Positions 1-7,669 are shown, counted from the first letter of the stretch. The stretch: 64,000 nt of DNA from Natronospirillum operosum (GCF_004768465.1 NZ_SRMF01000001.1:683693-747692), one strand, 5' to 3'. The notes: generated by a model not told the origin, from the sequence alone. Translations and numbers: made by a program.

Positions 1-96
1 CTATTTCCATTTTCAGAGTGGTGCAGAATTTGCAGTATACGTCCTGATAGCCAAGACCTGCTGTAACGGAAGTCTTCTCTTCTCTGGAAACGTGTA

Positions 97-1392
97 ATGC
101 CAACGACTTCGTCAACTCACAGCAATGATGATGTCACCGAATACCTGATGGCTGCATTGCGTTGTGATCTGCTCAGTCTGGAGCAGTTGCACACCATGGG
201 CCAACTCATTGCGCATATCAGTGAGCTGGTGCACTGTCTGCAATATGAACGTGGCGCCTCGAACCTCTATGTGGGCTCGCAGGGCGAGCGCTGCAAGACT
301 CGCCTCCCCATCCTGGTGAAGGCCGCACAGCACGCCGAAGCGGATACCCGGGAATTTCTGGGTCAGCTCGATTTGCGCAGCCATGGCATGTCCGGTGCCA
401 GTCGGCTTCTGAGCCGAATCGCACTTGCCTTGCACGGGCTGGATGAACTGCAGCAGGTACGCTCCGATATCGTCTCTCTGAGAACGGCTCCAGCATCGAT
501 CATTGAAGGCTTTTCTTCGCTGATCCAGAGCTTGCTGGCCATAGTCTTTGAAGCCGCAGATACCGCCACCCATGACGACTTGTCGAATCGGATTATTGCC
601 CTGTTTCATCTCATGCAGGGCAAGGAGCTGTGTGGGCAGGAGCGGGCGCTTGGGTCGGCAGGCCTTGCCATGGGGCGGCTGGATGAGAGCTTTACCGAGC
701 AGCTACAGTTCCTGATCGACAACCAGGAGCGTTGTTTCACTATCGTGGAAGAATTTTCCGATGCACAGGCCCGAGCTCAGTGGACAGAGTGCATGGCGCA
801 AGATCAGACGGCTGCTCTGGAGCGGTTGCGGCGCATCGCGTTCACGTCTGCTATCAATGGAGAGGCCGATCGTGACCTCAGTGACACCTGGTTTGCTGTG
901 ACGTCCGAGCGTATAGCAGCCTTGCGCCTGCTGGAGCAGGGCATGGAGGAGCGATTGCAGGCGGAATGTGAAGCACGGATCGCCGAAGCACAGAAGCGAC
1001 TGGATGACCATGAAGTCGATTTGGCTCGAGCGGCCGGACGCAGATCAGTCGCATTCTTCTTTGTGCCTGAAGCGTCAAAGCACCACGAGTTGAGGACTGT
1101 GGATATAGGTTGTGTTGGCCAGCAGATTGGTCGCTCGCTGTTTGAGCTGCTGCAGGATCAGTCTCTCCGTCTGCAACAGATGGCGGAAGAACTTGAAGAA
1201 GCCAAAATAGCCTTGAACGAGCGGAAGCTGATTGAAAAGGCCAAGGGGGTGATCATGTCCTACCGTGGCTTGAGTGAACCGGACGCGCACCGTTTTCTGC
1301 GGCAGGTTGCCATGTCGCAGAATCGGCGTCTGGGAGAGGTGGCGAGAGAAACCCTGGCCATGGCTGAGGTTTTTCCCCCGCCCAAGGACTAG
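97..1392 (+). CDS. nasR: NIT-ANTAR nitrate-responsive transcription antiterminator (NasR-like)
   Basis: A 431-residue protein. The N-terminal two thirds looks like an all-helical NIT (nitrate/nitrite-sensing) domain, including the RGASNLYVGSQG stretch near residue 53. The last about 65 residues form an ANTAR RNA-binding domain (IEKAKGVIMSYRGLSEPDAHRFLR). In this family nitrate binding to NIT lets ANTAR bind paired hexaloop hairpins in a leader RNA and prevent termination. It faces the nitrate ABC transporter operon, whose leader at 4614-4710 holds exactly that kind of RNA. The start at 97 has a weak GGA upstream. Bases 1-96 hold only its upstream region; I see no other gene there. Confidence 0.9.
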   Translation: MPTTSSTHSNDDVTEYLMAALRCDLLSLEQLHTMGQLIAHISELVHCLQYERGASNLYVGSQGERCKTRLPILVKAAQHAEADTREFLGQLDLRSHGMSGASRLLSRIALALHGLDELQQVRSDIVSLRTAPASIIEGFSSLIQSLLAIVFEAADTATHDDLSNRIIALFHLMQGKELCGQERALGSAGLAMGRLDESFTEQLQFLIDNQERCFTIVEEFSDAQARAQWTECMAQDQTAALERLRRIAFTSAINGEADRDLSDTWFAVTSERIAALRLLEQGMEERLQAECEARIAEAQKRLDDHEVDLARAAGRRSVAFFFVPEASKHHELRTVDIGCVGQQIGRSLFELLQDQSLRLQQMAEELEEAKIALNERKLIEKAKGVIMSYRGLSEPDAHRFLRQVAMSQNRRLGEVARETLAMAEVFPPPKD

Positions 1393-1432
1393 CACTCATT
1401 CAGGCACTCCCCTGGAGGTGTGCCCGAGGGCT

Positions 1433-2287
1433 CTAGCCCACACTCACCCTCTGGTCGGCCTCTGATTGCTTGTTCTCGCTGGCCTCCGGCGTCAGCGGAG
1501 CTACTTTTTGTTGTTTTTCATGCAGGAATCGCAGCACGGCCCGGCGGTATTCGTTGTACAGCGGATCGCTGGCAAGCTCAATGCGGTTGCGTGGCCGGTC
1601 CAGGTTGATCTCCAGCACTTCGCCAATGGTGGCCCTGGGCCCGTTGGTCATCATGACAATGCGGTCCGAAAGCAATACGGCTTCATCAACATCGTGAGTG
1701 ATCATCAGCACGGTGTTGTTGAGATCAGCCTGGATGCGCATGACTTCTTCCTGAAGATGCGCCCGAGTCAGGGCGTCGAGAGCGCCGAAGGGCTCGTCGA
1801 GCAGCAAGAGTTTGGGCTGCATGGCAAGTGCGCGGGCAATGCCTACGCGCTGCTTCATGCCACCGGATATCTCGGCGGGCAGTCTCGTCAGCGCATGTGA
1901 CATGCCCACCATATCAAGGTTGTGCAAAATCCAGTCCTTGCGTTCCTGCGCACTTTTACTGGCGCCGAATACCTTGTTGACGGCCAGCGCCACATTTTCG
2001 TAGACGCTAAGCCAGGGCAACAGGGAGTGGTTCTGGAACACCAGGGCGCGGTCAGGCCCCGGAGCGTTGACTTCTTTTCCGTCCAGAATCACATAGCCGC
2101 TGGTGGCAGTGGTCAAGCCGGAGACAGCGTTCAGCAAAGTGGATTTGCCGCACCCGGAATGGCCGATAATGGAAATATACTCGCCGCGTTTGACCGTCAG
2201 GTTAATCGAGTCCAGCACGTGCGTAGCGGTTTTCTTGCTGTGAAAGATTTTATTGACGTTGTCGATAATCAAGTAGCGATCACTCAT
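1433..2287 (-). CDS. nasD: Nitrate ABC transporter ATP-binding protein
   Basis: A 284-residue ABC ATPase of the nitrate/sulfonate/taurine family. Visible motifs are Walker A GHSGCGKSTLL, signature SGGMKQRVGIARAL, Walker B LLLLDEPFGALD and the switch histidine in MITHDVDEAV. It energises import of nitrate or nitrite through the permease encoded 56 bp upstream and is the last gene of the operon. It has a good ribosome-binding site (AGGAGAG) before ATG 2287. The facing nasR-like gene and the sibling binding protein point to nitrate rather than sulfonate. Called nrtD or nasD in other organisms. Confidence 0.88.
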   Translation of the reverse strand: MSDRYLIIDNVNKIFHSKKTATHVLDSINLTVKRGEYISIIGHSGCGKSTLLNAVSGLTTATSGYVILDGKEVNAPGPDRALVFQNHSLLPWLSVYENVALAVNKVFGASKSAQERKDWILHNLDMVGMSHALTRLPAEISGGMKQRVGIARALAMQPKLLLLDEPFGALDALTRAHLQEEVMRIQADLNNTVLMITHDVDEAVLLSDRIVMMTNGPRATIGEVLEINLDRPRNRIELASDPLYNEYRRAVLRFLHEKQQKVAPLTPEASENKQSEADQRVSVG

Positions 2288-2343
2288 GATGACTCTCCTG
2301 AAATTCCTTGGTTGGGGACTTGCAGCCCATGTATTCCACGCGT

Positions 2344-3213
2344 CTAGGCACTGGTGCCGCGCGTCACACGTCGGCCGATAAACCCAACCACCTGGTCGAG
2401 AAAGTAGCCCACGAGGCCAACGTAAATCAGTGCCAGTACAATGTCGCTGAGCATGGAGGCGTTCCAGGCATCCCAGATGAAGAACCCAATACCAACTCCG
2501 CCAATCAGCATTTCCGCTGCAACGATGGCCAGCCAGGACAACCCAATGCCAATGCGCAGGCCGGAGAAAATATAGGGCGCCGCTGAAGGCAGCATGATGC
2601 GGGTGAAGTTCTCGTAGGGGTTCAGACGCAGCACCCTGGCCACATTCTGGTAGTCATCCGGAATGTTTCGAATACCGACTGAGGTGTTGATGATGATGGG
2701 CCAGATCGCGGTAATGAAAATCACGAAGATGGCCGACGGGTTGCTGGACTGGAACGCGGCCAGGGAGATGGGCAGCCAGGCCAGTGGTGGCACGGTGCGC
2801 AAAACCTGGAAAATGGGGTCCAGGCCGCGCATCGCCCAGGTGGACTTGCCAATCAGGACCCCCAGCGAAACCCCGACTACAACCGCCATTGAATAACCGT
2901 AAGCAACACGCTCCAGGCTGGCCAGCACCTGCCAGCCCATGCCGACATCGTTGCCACCGTAGTTGTAGAATGGCAGGACTATCAACTCCCAGGTCTCTTG
3001 AACGACCTGAGATGGCGCCGGGAGCATGGCGCCCGGCATGGAGCACAAGATTTCCCACAGGCCCATCAGGCCGGTGAGCACGACCACAGGCGGTAGCAGA
3101 TGAGCAAGAAGCCATTGGCCCAGAGCGGCCAGTTGGTCTTTGTGGAACGCTGCAGAAGGCTGGCGTAGCGCCGCCATGATACCTGTTTTCGGGTTGGATG
3201 ATTCAGCCGTCAT
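2344..3213 (-). CDS. nasE: Nitrate ABC transporter permease
   Basis: A 289-residue inner-membrane permease of the NrtB/SsuC family, with about six hydrophobic segments. The usual EAA-like cytoplasmic loop that contacts the ATPase lies around residues 195-215 (DYQNVARVLRLNPYENF). It follows the binding-protein gene by 83 bp and precedes the ATPase by 56 bp, so it is co-transcribed. GGGAG seven bases before ATG 3213 supports the start. It forms the membrane channel of the nitrate importer. Confidence 0.88.
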   Translation of the reverse strand: MTAESSNPKTGIMAALRQPSAAFHKDQLAALGQWLLAHLLPPVVVLTGLMGLWEILCSMPGAMLPAPSQVVQETWELIVLPFYNYGGNDVGMGWQVLASLERVAYGYSMAVVVGVSLGVLIGKSTWAMRGLDPIFQVLRTVPPLAWLPISLAAFQSSNPSAIFVIFITAIWPIIINTSVGIRNIPDDYQNVARVLRLNPYENFTRIMLPSAAPYIFSGLRIGIGLSWLAIVAAEMLIGGVGIGFFIWDAWNASMLSDIVLALIYVGLVGYFLDQVVGFIGRRVTRGTSA

Positions 3214-3296
3214 GGTGAGTCTCCCTTTGTAGGTGGGCCTGCCAGGGCTGCTGAGCAGGCGCCGATGAATGGTGTCAGTGGTGAAATTTCACCGAC

Positions 3297-4601
3297 TTAC
3301 GACATGCGTTTTATCTCGAGGCTGTCGAGATAGGCCTGAGGGTCTTCTGGATCAAAGACTTTGCCGTCGAAAAAGGTCTCTATGCCTCTGGAAGTTGAAT
3401 CGGGAATGTCTGCGCTGGCGACTCCGAGTTCGGCAGCCGCTTCGCGCCAGATGTCTTCCCGGTTGACTCTGTCGATCAGTGCCTGGTTGTCAAAATCCTG
3501 AGGCAGATAACCCCAACGTTGGTTCTCGATGAGAAACCAGAGGTCGTGGCTGCGGAAGGGGTAGGAGGCATGGTCGTTCCAGTAGCGCATCTGGTCCGGG
3601 TGGTTTTCTACCACGCGGCCCGTGCCGTAATCGAAGTTCCCCTGCATCCGGTCAATGATGTCGGCATAGGGCGCGTGAATCCAGCGCCGGCGCGAGCAGA
3701 TTTGTGCAACTTCTTCCTTGTTTTCGGGCTGCTCGCAATATATCTGTGCTTCCATGACGGCCATCAGAATAGCCCTCGTGGCGTTCGGGTTGGCTTCGAT
3801 GTAATCGTTGCGCAGACACAGCGCCTTCTCGGGGTGGTTGTGCCACAGCTCACCAGTGGTATTGGCGGTGTAGCCGATGCCCTGATTGATCAACTGGTGG
3901 TTCCAGGGTTCACAAACGCAGAAGGTGTCCATACTGCCGACGCGCATGTTGGCAACCATTTGTGCGGGTGGTACCACAATGGTGGCAATGTCGGAGTTCG
4001 GGTTGATGCCGCCAGCCGCCATCCAATAGCGGATCCACAAATCATGCGTGCCACCGGGGAATGTCATGGCGGCTCGCACTTCGTCGCCGCCGGCACGCTT
4101 GGCAGCGAGCGCTTCGGCAAATTGTGAGGTGTCGGTGCCCACCTCCAGATCCAGGTACTCATTGCCCACTGAAATGCATTGGCCTGCCAAATTGAGGCGG
4201 GCGATGATGCTGACGTCGACCTGGTCACTCATGGCACCGGAGGACATAAGGTATGGCATGGGGGTCAGTATATGGCCGCCGTCGATTCCGCCCCGGCGCG
4301 AGCCCAATACCAGGTTGTCTCGTGTAGCGCCCCAGGAAGATTGCTTCAGGACCTCAACGTCAGGCATGCCATGAGCGGCAAAAAATCCCTTTTCCAGTGC
4401 AACAAATAGCGGCGCAGCATCCGTCAGGGCGATGAAGCCGAGTCTTGCTGTTGTCGTTTCCGGGCTGCCGTTGGTGCTGGCCATGGATAGACTGCCCAGG
4501 CCTGGCAACAGGCCGCCAATTGCAGTGCCTGCCGCTGCTGCGCTCAGGCCTTTGACGACGTCGCGGCGAGTTATTCCTTGCTGTTTGTCGGTGTGTTTCA
4601 C
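3297..4601 (-). CDS. nasF: Nitrate ABC transporter substrate-binding protein (Tat-exported)
   Basis: Periplasmic NrtA/NasF-type binding protein. From GTG 4601 it is 434 residues and begins with a twin-arginine signal (TRRDVVKGLSAAAAGTA), so it is folded before export. The FCVCEPW stretch and the C-terminal PDQMRYW region are typical of NrtA-like nitrate-binding proteins. The longer frame would start at ATG 4628, but that ATG lies inside a terminator stem. GTG 4601 has GGGAG seven bases upstream, just after the terminator T-run, and is preferred. First gene of the operon, under the leader control annotated next to it. Confidence 0.9.
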   Translation of the reverse strand: MKHTDKQQGITRRDVVKGLSAAAAGTAIGGLLPGLGSLSMASTNGSPETTTARLGFIALTDAAPLFVALEKGFFAAHGMPDVEVLKQSSWGATRDNLVLGSRRGGIDGGHILTPMPYLMSSGAMSDQVDVSIIARLNLAGQCISVGNEYLDLEVGTDTSQFAEALAAKRAGGDEVRAAMTFPGGTHDLWIRYWMAAGGINPNSDIATIVVPPAQMVANMRVGSMDTFCVCEPWNHQLINQGIGYTANTTGELWHNHPEKALCLRNDYIEANPNATRAILMAVMEAQIYCEQPENKEEVAQICSRRRWIHAPYADIIDRMQGNFDYGTGRVVENHPDQMRYWNDHASYPFRSHDLWFLIENQRWGYLPQDFDNQALIDRVNREDIWREAAAELGVASADIPDSTSRGIETFFDGKVFDPEDPQAYLDSLEIKRMS

Positions 4602-4613
4602 TTTCTTGCTCCC

Positions 4614-4665
4614 AAAAAAAACGCCCATGTGTGATCTGCAATCGTTGCAGTCACAACAGGGGCGT
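4614..4665 (-). terminator. Leader intrinsic terminator (attenuator) of the nitrate operon
   Basis: Read on the minus strand, arms ACGCCC and GGGCGT close an extended hairpin. Further inside, TGTTGTGA pairs with TCACACA (one bulge) and CTGCAA pairs with TTGCAG around a CGA loop. A run of seven T follows directly. This is a strong intrinsic terminator between the promoter and the first gene, so transcription should stop unless antiterminated. Its 5' arm overlaps the second hexaloop hairpin, as in the Klebsiella nasF leader. Confidence 0.9.
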
Positions 4666-4710
4666 CATTACCAATTTGAGGACACAACCACCGCCATTAG
4701 CGCTTGTGCC
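4661..4710 (-). promoter_or_regulatory. Paired hexaloop hairpins, predicted ANTAR (NasR) RNA target
   Basis: The first hairpin (4681-4710) pairs GGCACAA with TTGTGTC. After a G-G mismatch, CGCT pairs with GGTG around the hexaloop AATGGC. The second (4661-4672) pairs GGT with GCC around the hexaloop AATGAC. Both loops have A at position 1 and G at position 4, the hallmark of ANTAR targets. The 3' arm of the second hairpin is part of the terminator 5' arm, so the two structures exclude each other. The second stem is short and includes a G-U pair, so it probably needs protein to be stable. Confidence 0.75.
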
Positions 4711-4726
4711 ATTCGCAACCAAGCTG

Positions 4727-4743
4727 AAGCAGATTGCATGCCA
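4727..4743 (-). promoter_or_regulatory. Sigma-54 promoter of the nitrate transporter operon
   Basis: On the minus strand TGGCAT-N5-CTGCT matches the sigma-54 consensus TGGCAC-N5-TTGCW, with GG and GC in the required spacing. The predicted start of transcription is near 4717, which places both hexaloop hairpins and the terminator inside the leader RNA. Confidence 0.75.
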
Positions 4744-4795
4744 ACCCGGGAATGTTGGGATGGTGGCTGTTTTATACCGAGACATCGCTGAAATT

Positions 4796-4843
4796 CGCAC
4801 CTTGCGAGTGCAAACTCAGGGTTTTGCTCACCAAAAATGCGCA
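4796..4843. promoter_or_regulatory. Two NtrC-like enhancer sites
   Basis: The site at 4796-4812 reads CGCAC-N7-GTGCA on the plus strand, one base from the NtrC consensus TGCAC-N7-GTGCA. A weaker site at 4827-4843 reads CTCAC-N7-GCGCA. Their centres are about 31 bp apart (three helical turns), near -87 and -118 from the predicted sigma-54 start site. This is the geometry of known NtrC enhancers and implies activation under nitrogen limitation. Confidence 0.7.
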
Positions 4844-4899
4844 CAAGAAGGCATGCTGCGGTAGCACAGTTGATTGCAGCGCTACATGACTGGGACCCG

Positions 4900-5472
4900 T
4901 CAGCCGCGCGTACGCTTGTAATGAGATCGCGCTTTTTCCCTGTTGCCGCACGTTTCCATAGAGCACCATTTGCGCGCTCCGTTGCGGCTCTGATCCACAA
5001 AAAGCCAGCCGCACTTGTGGCCCGGGCATCTCTTTACTCGATGGATGTCAGGCGAGGTCAGAAGGTCGAGGGCTGAGAAGAGCACGGGTAGCTGCAGGTC
5101 CCGGCAGAGGTCATCGCTGTGCTGGTATACCAGGGCGCCATCCGCAACCGTTATCGGGTTCGTTCCCTGGCTCGTGGCGAAGGCCGAATTCAAAAAATTT
5201 GCATCACCCTGATTCAAGCCCTGGCCTGTCATTACCTTCAGGAACAGGGCACGCAGATCCTGGCGAAAGGCGCTGATGCGCTGAAGAGCCGTGGTCGCAT
5301 CAGCGTGCTGCACAGGCTTGAAGTGCAGTCCGGCGCGACGGCTCCATGCACTCAGGTCGGCGAGCGTTTCGACATGGTCTGCGACAAGGGTTTCATCCTG
5401 CCAATCCGCCGTGTTCAGAAAATCCAGGCAGAGCCTGCCACCGACCAGTTGATGGTTTTGTGTAACAGTCAT
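4900..5472 (-). CDS. CGNR zinc-finger protein with ABATE domain (putative transcriptional regulator)
   Basis: A 190-residue protein. The N-terminal about 130 residues match the ABATE stress-induced domain (LVGGRLCLDFLNTADW). The C-terminus is a CGNR zinc finger with four cysteines (RCPGHKCGWLFVD, then KWCSMETCGNREKARSHYKR). CGNR proteins are predicted DNA-binding regulators. It is divergent from an RhtB-type exporter, and two copies of one inverted repeat lie between them, suggesting it controls that exporter and itself. ATG 5472 has no convincing ribosome-binding site. A TAGAAT -10-like box at 5479-5484 would even give a nearly leaderless message. Confidence 0.85.
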   Translation of the reverse strand: MTVTQNHQLVGGRLCLDFLNTADWQDETLVADHVETLADLSAWSRRAGLHFKPVQHADATTALQRISAFRQDLRALFLKVMTGQGLNQGDANFLNSAFATSQGTNPITVADGALVYQHSDDLCRDLQLPVLFSALDLLTSPDIHRVKRCPGHKCGWLFVDQSRNGARKWCSMETCGNREKARSHYKRTRG

Positions 5473-5480
5473 GGTTTTAT

Positions 5481-5550
5481 TCTAACCGCTATGGTGGTTG
5501 ACATATAGAGAGGGCTGCGAATAATCTGTCTAACCATCAATAAGGTTAGA
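5481..5550. promoter_or_regulatory. Two copies of the inverted repeat TCTAACC-N8-GGTTRRM (predicted CGNR operators)
   Basis: Copy 1 (5481-5502) is TCTAACC-N8-GGTTGAC. Copy 2 (5529-5550) is TCTAACC-N8-GGTTAGA, a perfect 7-bp inverted repeat. Centres are 48 bp apart. Copy 1 overlaps the -35 of the exporter promoter and lies next to the CGNR start codon. Copy 2 covers the region around the exporter transcription start. This arrangement fits repression of both divergent genes by one dimeric regulator. Confidence 0.65.
5498..5525 (+). promoter_or_regulatory. Sigma-70 promoter of the RhtB-family exporter
   Basis: A perfect TTGACA (5498-5503) is followed after 16 bp by AATAAT (5520-5525). It is a strong housekeeping promoter, with the -35 inside one predicted operator and the start site inside the other, so the gene is probably held off by repression. 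Confidence 0.65.
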
Positions 5551-5554
5551 TTGG

Positions 5555-6199
5555 GTGCAAATGTTCGATTACACACTAATCCACTGGATGACATTCATGT
5601 CGGCGGCAGTGCTTCTCAATATTTCGCCGGGTCCGGACATGGCGTTCATTCTGGGCCAGACATTGAGAAGCGGGCGCAAACATGGATTTGCCGCCATGTT
5701 CGGTATATGGACCGGTGCCGCGTTGCACGTAATCATGGCTATTGCGGGCCTGTCCGCCATCCTTGCAACCTCTGCCCTGGCATTTGCTGTTGTGAAGTGG
5801 CTGGGAGCCGCTTACCTGATTTATCTGGGTATCCAGATGCTGCGGTCGCGTGGAGAATCTTTTCTGCCGAGTGAGCATGGAGAAAGCGCCAGGAGTACAA
5901 GGTCGGTTTACTGGCAAGGCGTCCTCGTATGCGCGCTCAACCCGAAAGTCGCTGTGTTTTTTCTGGCGTTCCTGCCGCAGTTCGTGGTGGCAGGGGCGGG
6001 CCCGGCCAGTGCCCAGTTGCTTCTGCATGGTGTCTTGATCATTGCGGTTGCCGCCTGTATTGAGCCGCCGCTCATCCTGGCCGGGTCGAGGCTGGGTACT
6101 TACCTGCGCCGGCGACCTCGAGTGGGTCTGTGGATGGACCGGGGGCTGGGCGCACTGTTTGTGGGGCTTGGGGTGCGGTTGGCGGCGAGCACAAGGTAG
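5555..6199 (+). CDS. LysE/RhtB-family amino acid exporter
   Basis: A 214-residue inner-membrane protein with five to six hydrophobic segments. The N-terminus (ISPGPDMAFILGQTLRSGRKHG) is the RhtB/LysE signature and NPKVAVFFLAFLPQF is the second conserved block. The family exports amino acids such as threonine, homoserine or leucine; the substrate cannot be read from sequence. Start is GTG 5555 or ATG 5561; AAGG at 5543 is well placed for the GTG. It is divergent from the CGNR regulator and under a strong promoter overlapped by paired operators. Confidence 0.85.
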   Translation: MQMFDYTLIHWMTFMSAAVLLNISPGPDMAFILGQTLRSGRKHGFAAMFGIWTGAALHVIMAIAGLSAILATSALAFAVVKWLGAAYLIYLGIQMLRSRGESFLPSEHGESARSTRSVYWQGVLVCALNPKVAVFFLAFLPQFVVAGAGPASAQLLLHGVLIIAVAACIEPPLILAGSRLGTYLRRRPRVGLWMDRGLGALFVGLGVRLAASTR

Positions 6200-6254
6200 C
6201 AGCATGGGCGGCGCTATGGTTGCTCTGCCGCTCATGCTGCAAGATCAGGTGGCG

Positions 6255-7037
6255 TTAACCGAGCAGCATGCCGCCATCAATCACCACTGCTTGACCCGTC
6301 ATATAGTCGGCATCGGCAGATGCCAGGAAAGACACCATCCCCGCGACGTCTTGAGGTCTCTGGACCCGTCCCAGAGGAATCTCTGACATGCCCGCTTTGA
6401 ACGCATCCCCCCGCTCGAGACCCTCCAGGCTTGTTATCTGCTCGTCCAGAGCATCCCACATTGCGGTGTCTACCAGGCCTGGAGAATAGGCGTTAACCGT
6501 TATGCCATGTCGGGCCCATTCCAGAGCTGCTGCTTGGGTTAGAGACCGTATCGCAAACTTCGAGGCCGAGTAATGACCAACCAGAGCAGAGCTCTGGTGC
6601 GCGGCGACCGAAGCGGCGCCGATGATTTTTCCGCCTTTACCTTGCCGAATCATTTGCCTGGCGGCCGCCTGGTAGCACAGCAGTGTACCCCGAGCATTGA
6701 CAGCCATGACCTGGTCCCATTCATCAACAGACAGCTCAAGTAACGGTGAGGCAGTGACTACACCAGCGTTGGCTACCATTACGTCGACGCGTCCGAATCG
6801 ATCAACGGCCGAGGATACCATGCTGTCAACACTTGCTGGGTAGCGTACATCGGCAGGTGCTACATGTGGTGGCTCGCTATCCTGAAAGAGTGTATCGGCT
6901 AAAGCATTGAGTGCTTGCCGTTGTCCTTCGGTGTCGCTAATGACGATATGAAATCCATCGTCCGCCAGCCGACGCGCTATTTCTTGCCCAATGCCGCCTG
7001 CTGCGCCCGTTACGATTGCTACTTTCCGCTTGCTCAT
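6255..7037 (-). CDS. Short-chain dehydrogenase/reductase (diacetyl/acetoin- or polyol-type)
   Basis: A 260-residue classical SDR. The NAD(P) motif TGAAGGIGQ begins at residue 10, followed by NAG, and the catalytic pair is in YSASK. The AYSPGLVDTAMWDALDEQ segment resembles acetoin/diacetyl reductases and polyol dehydrogenases, so the substrate is open. The longer frame starts at 7064, but ATG 7037 has GAGG five bases upstream and is preferred. Divergent from a MerR regulator, with a MerR-type operator in its promoter. It ends 55 bp from the end of the RhtB gene, tail to tail. Confidence 0.8.
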   Translation of the reverse strand: MSKRKVAIVTGAAGGIGQEIARRLADDGFHIVISDTEGQRQALNALADTLFQDSEPPHVAPADVRYPASVDSMVSSAVDRFGRVDVMVANAGVVTASPLLELSVDEWDQVMAVNARGTLLCYQAAARQMIRQGKGGKIIGAASVAAHQSSALVGHYSASKFAIRSLTQAAALEWARHGITVNAYSPGLVDTAMWDALDEQITSLEGLERGDAFKAGMSEIPLGRVQRPQDVAGMVSFLASADADYMTGQAVVIDGGMLLG

Positions 7038-7076
7038 GATTACCTCTGGTTTTTGCTCATCCAAGGAATGTGCTAG

Positions 7077-7106
7077 CGTAAACCCTCACACCGATGTCAG
7101 TGTCAA
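7077..7106 (-). promoter_or_regulatory. MerR-type promoter/operator of the SDR gene
   Basis: On the minus strand TTGACA is separated from TTTACG (or the overlapping TTACGC) by 18-19 bp. That is longer than normal and typical of MerR-activated promoters. The spacer holds the dyad ACAC-N8-GTGT (7088-7103). The divergent MerR gene starts only 15 bp away, so it is the obvious regulator of both sides. Confidence 0.6.
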
Positions 7107-7121
7107 CAGGGAAATTCCCGG

Positions 7122-7469
7122 ATGAATATTGGAGCGTTTTCACGTCGTACCGGCGTCAGCATTCGGCTTCTGCGTTACTACGAGGAGAAGGGGTTGTTAA
7201 CCCCCTCGCGGCAACCGAACGGCTACCGCGTTTATCGTGAGGGTGATATCAACGTGGTCAGGCAGATTCGGTCGCTTCTGGCTGCCGGCTTGTCCACGGA
7301 GGTAATAGCGGAGTTGTTGCCCTGCGTTTGTGAAGAGAAAGAAAAAGTCGTGCTGTGCGCAGAGATGGCTGAGGACCTGCGGGTAGAGCGTGTGCGCATT
7401 GAGCGGCAGATCGAGACGCTTATGGCCTCACGGGATTTGCTGGATGAAGTAATCGCTGCGGCCAGGTAG
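7122..7469 (+). CDS. MerR-family transcriptional regulator
   Basis: A 115-residue MerR protein. The N-terminal winged helix-turn-helix (FSRRTGVSIRLLRYYEEKGLL, then RQPNGYRVY) is complete, followed by a dimerisation coiled coil. There is a CVC near residue 69 and a single later cysteine, but not the metal-binding C-terminus of CueR or MerR. It is therefore more likely to sense an organic compound. Divergent from the SDR with a dyad-containing promoter between. A stretch of about 200 bp after it (7470-7669) shows nothing I can assign. Confidence 0.85.
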   Translation: MNIGAFSRRTGVSIRLLRYYEEKGLLTPSRQPNGYRVYREGDINVVRQIRSLLAAGLSTEVIAELLPCVCEEKEKVVLCAEMAEDLRVERVRIERQIETLMASRDLLDEVIAAAR

Positions 7470-7669
7470 CGGGTCATAGAGCGATATTCCTTCAGAAATA
7501 CTCCGGCGGGCGGTGGCGCGCGGTGAGGTGGATGCCATTTTTCTGCCTTTGATTCGGCACCAGCGTTAGCCGATCAGTTGCCGCTCACTGGCACAAGGAT
7601 GCTCTTGCACCGGCAATGCTCATGTCTCACGAGACCGGCCATTGGCGTCATGTTTGCGGAGAAAGGTTT

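Noticed and set aside
1400-1432. Inverted repeat GGCAC/GTGCC after the nasR-like gene as a terminator
   Set aside because: The stem is interrupted and no T-run follows on either strand.
4360-4641. Frame on the minus strand around the start of the nitrate-binding protein
   Set aside because: It is out of frame with the binding protein and shares no features of a real gene; the Tat signal frame is clearly the coding one.
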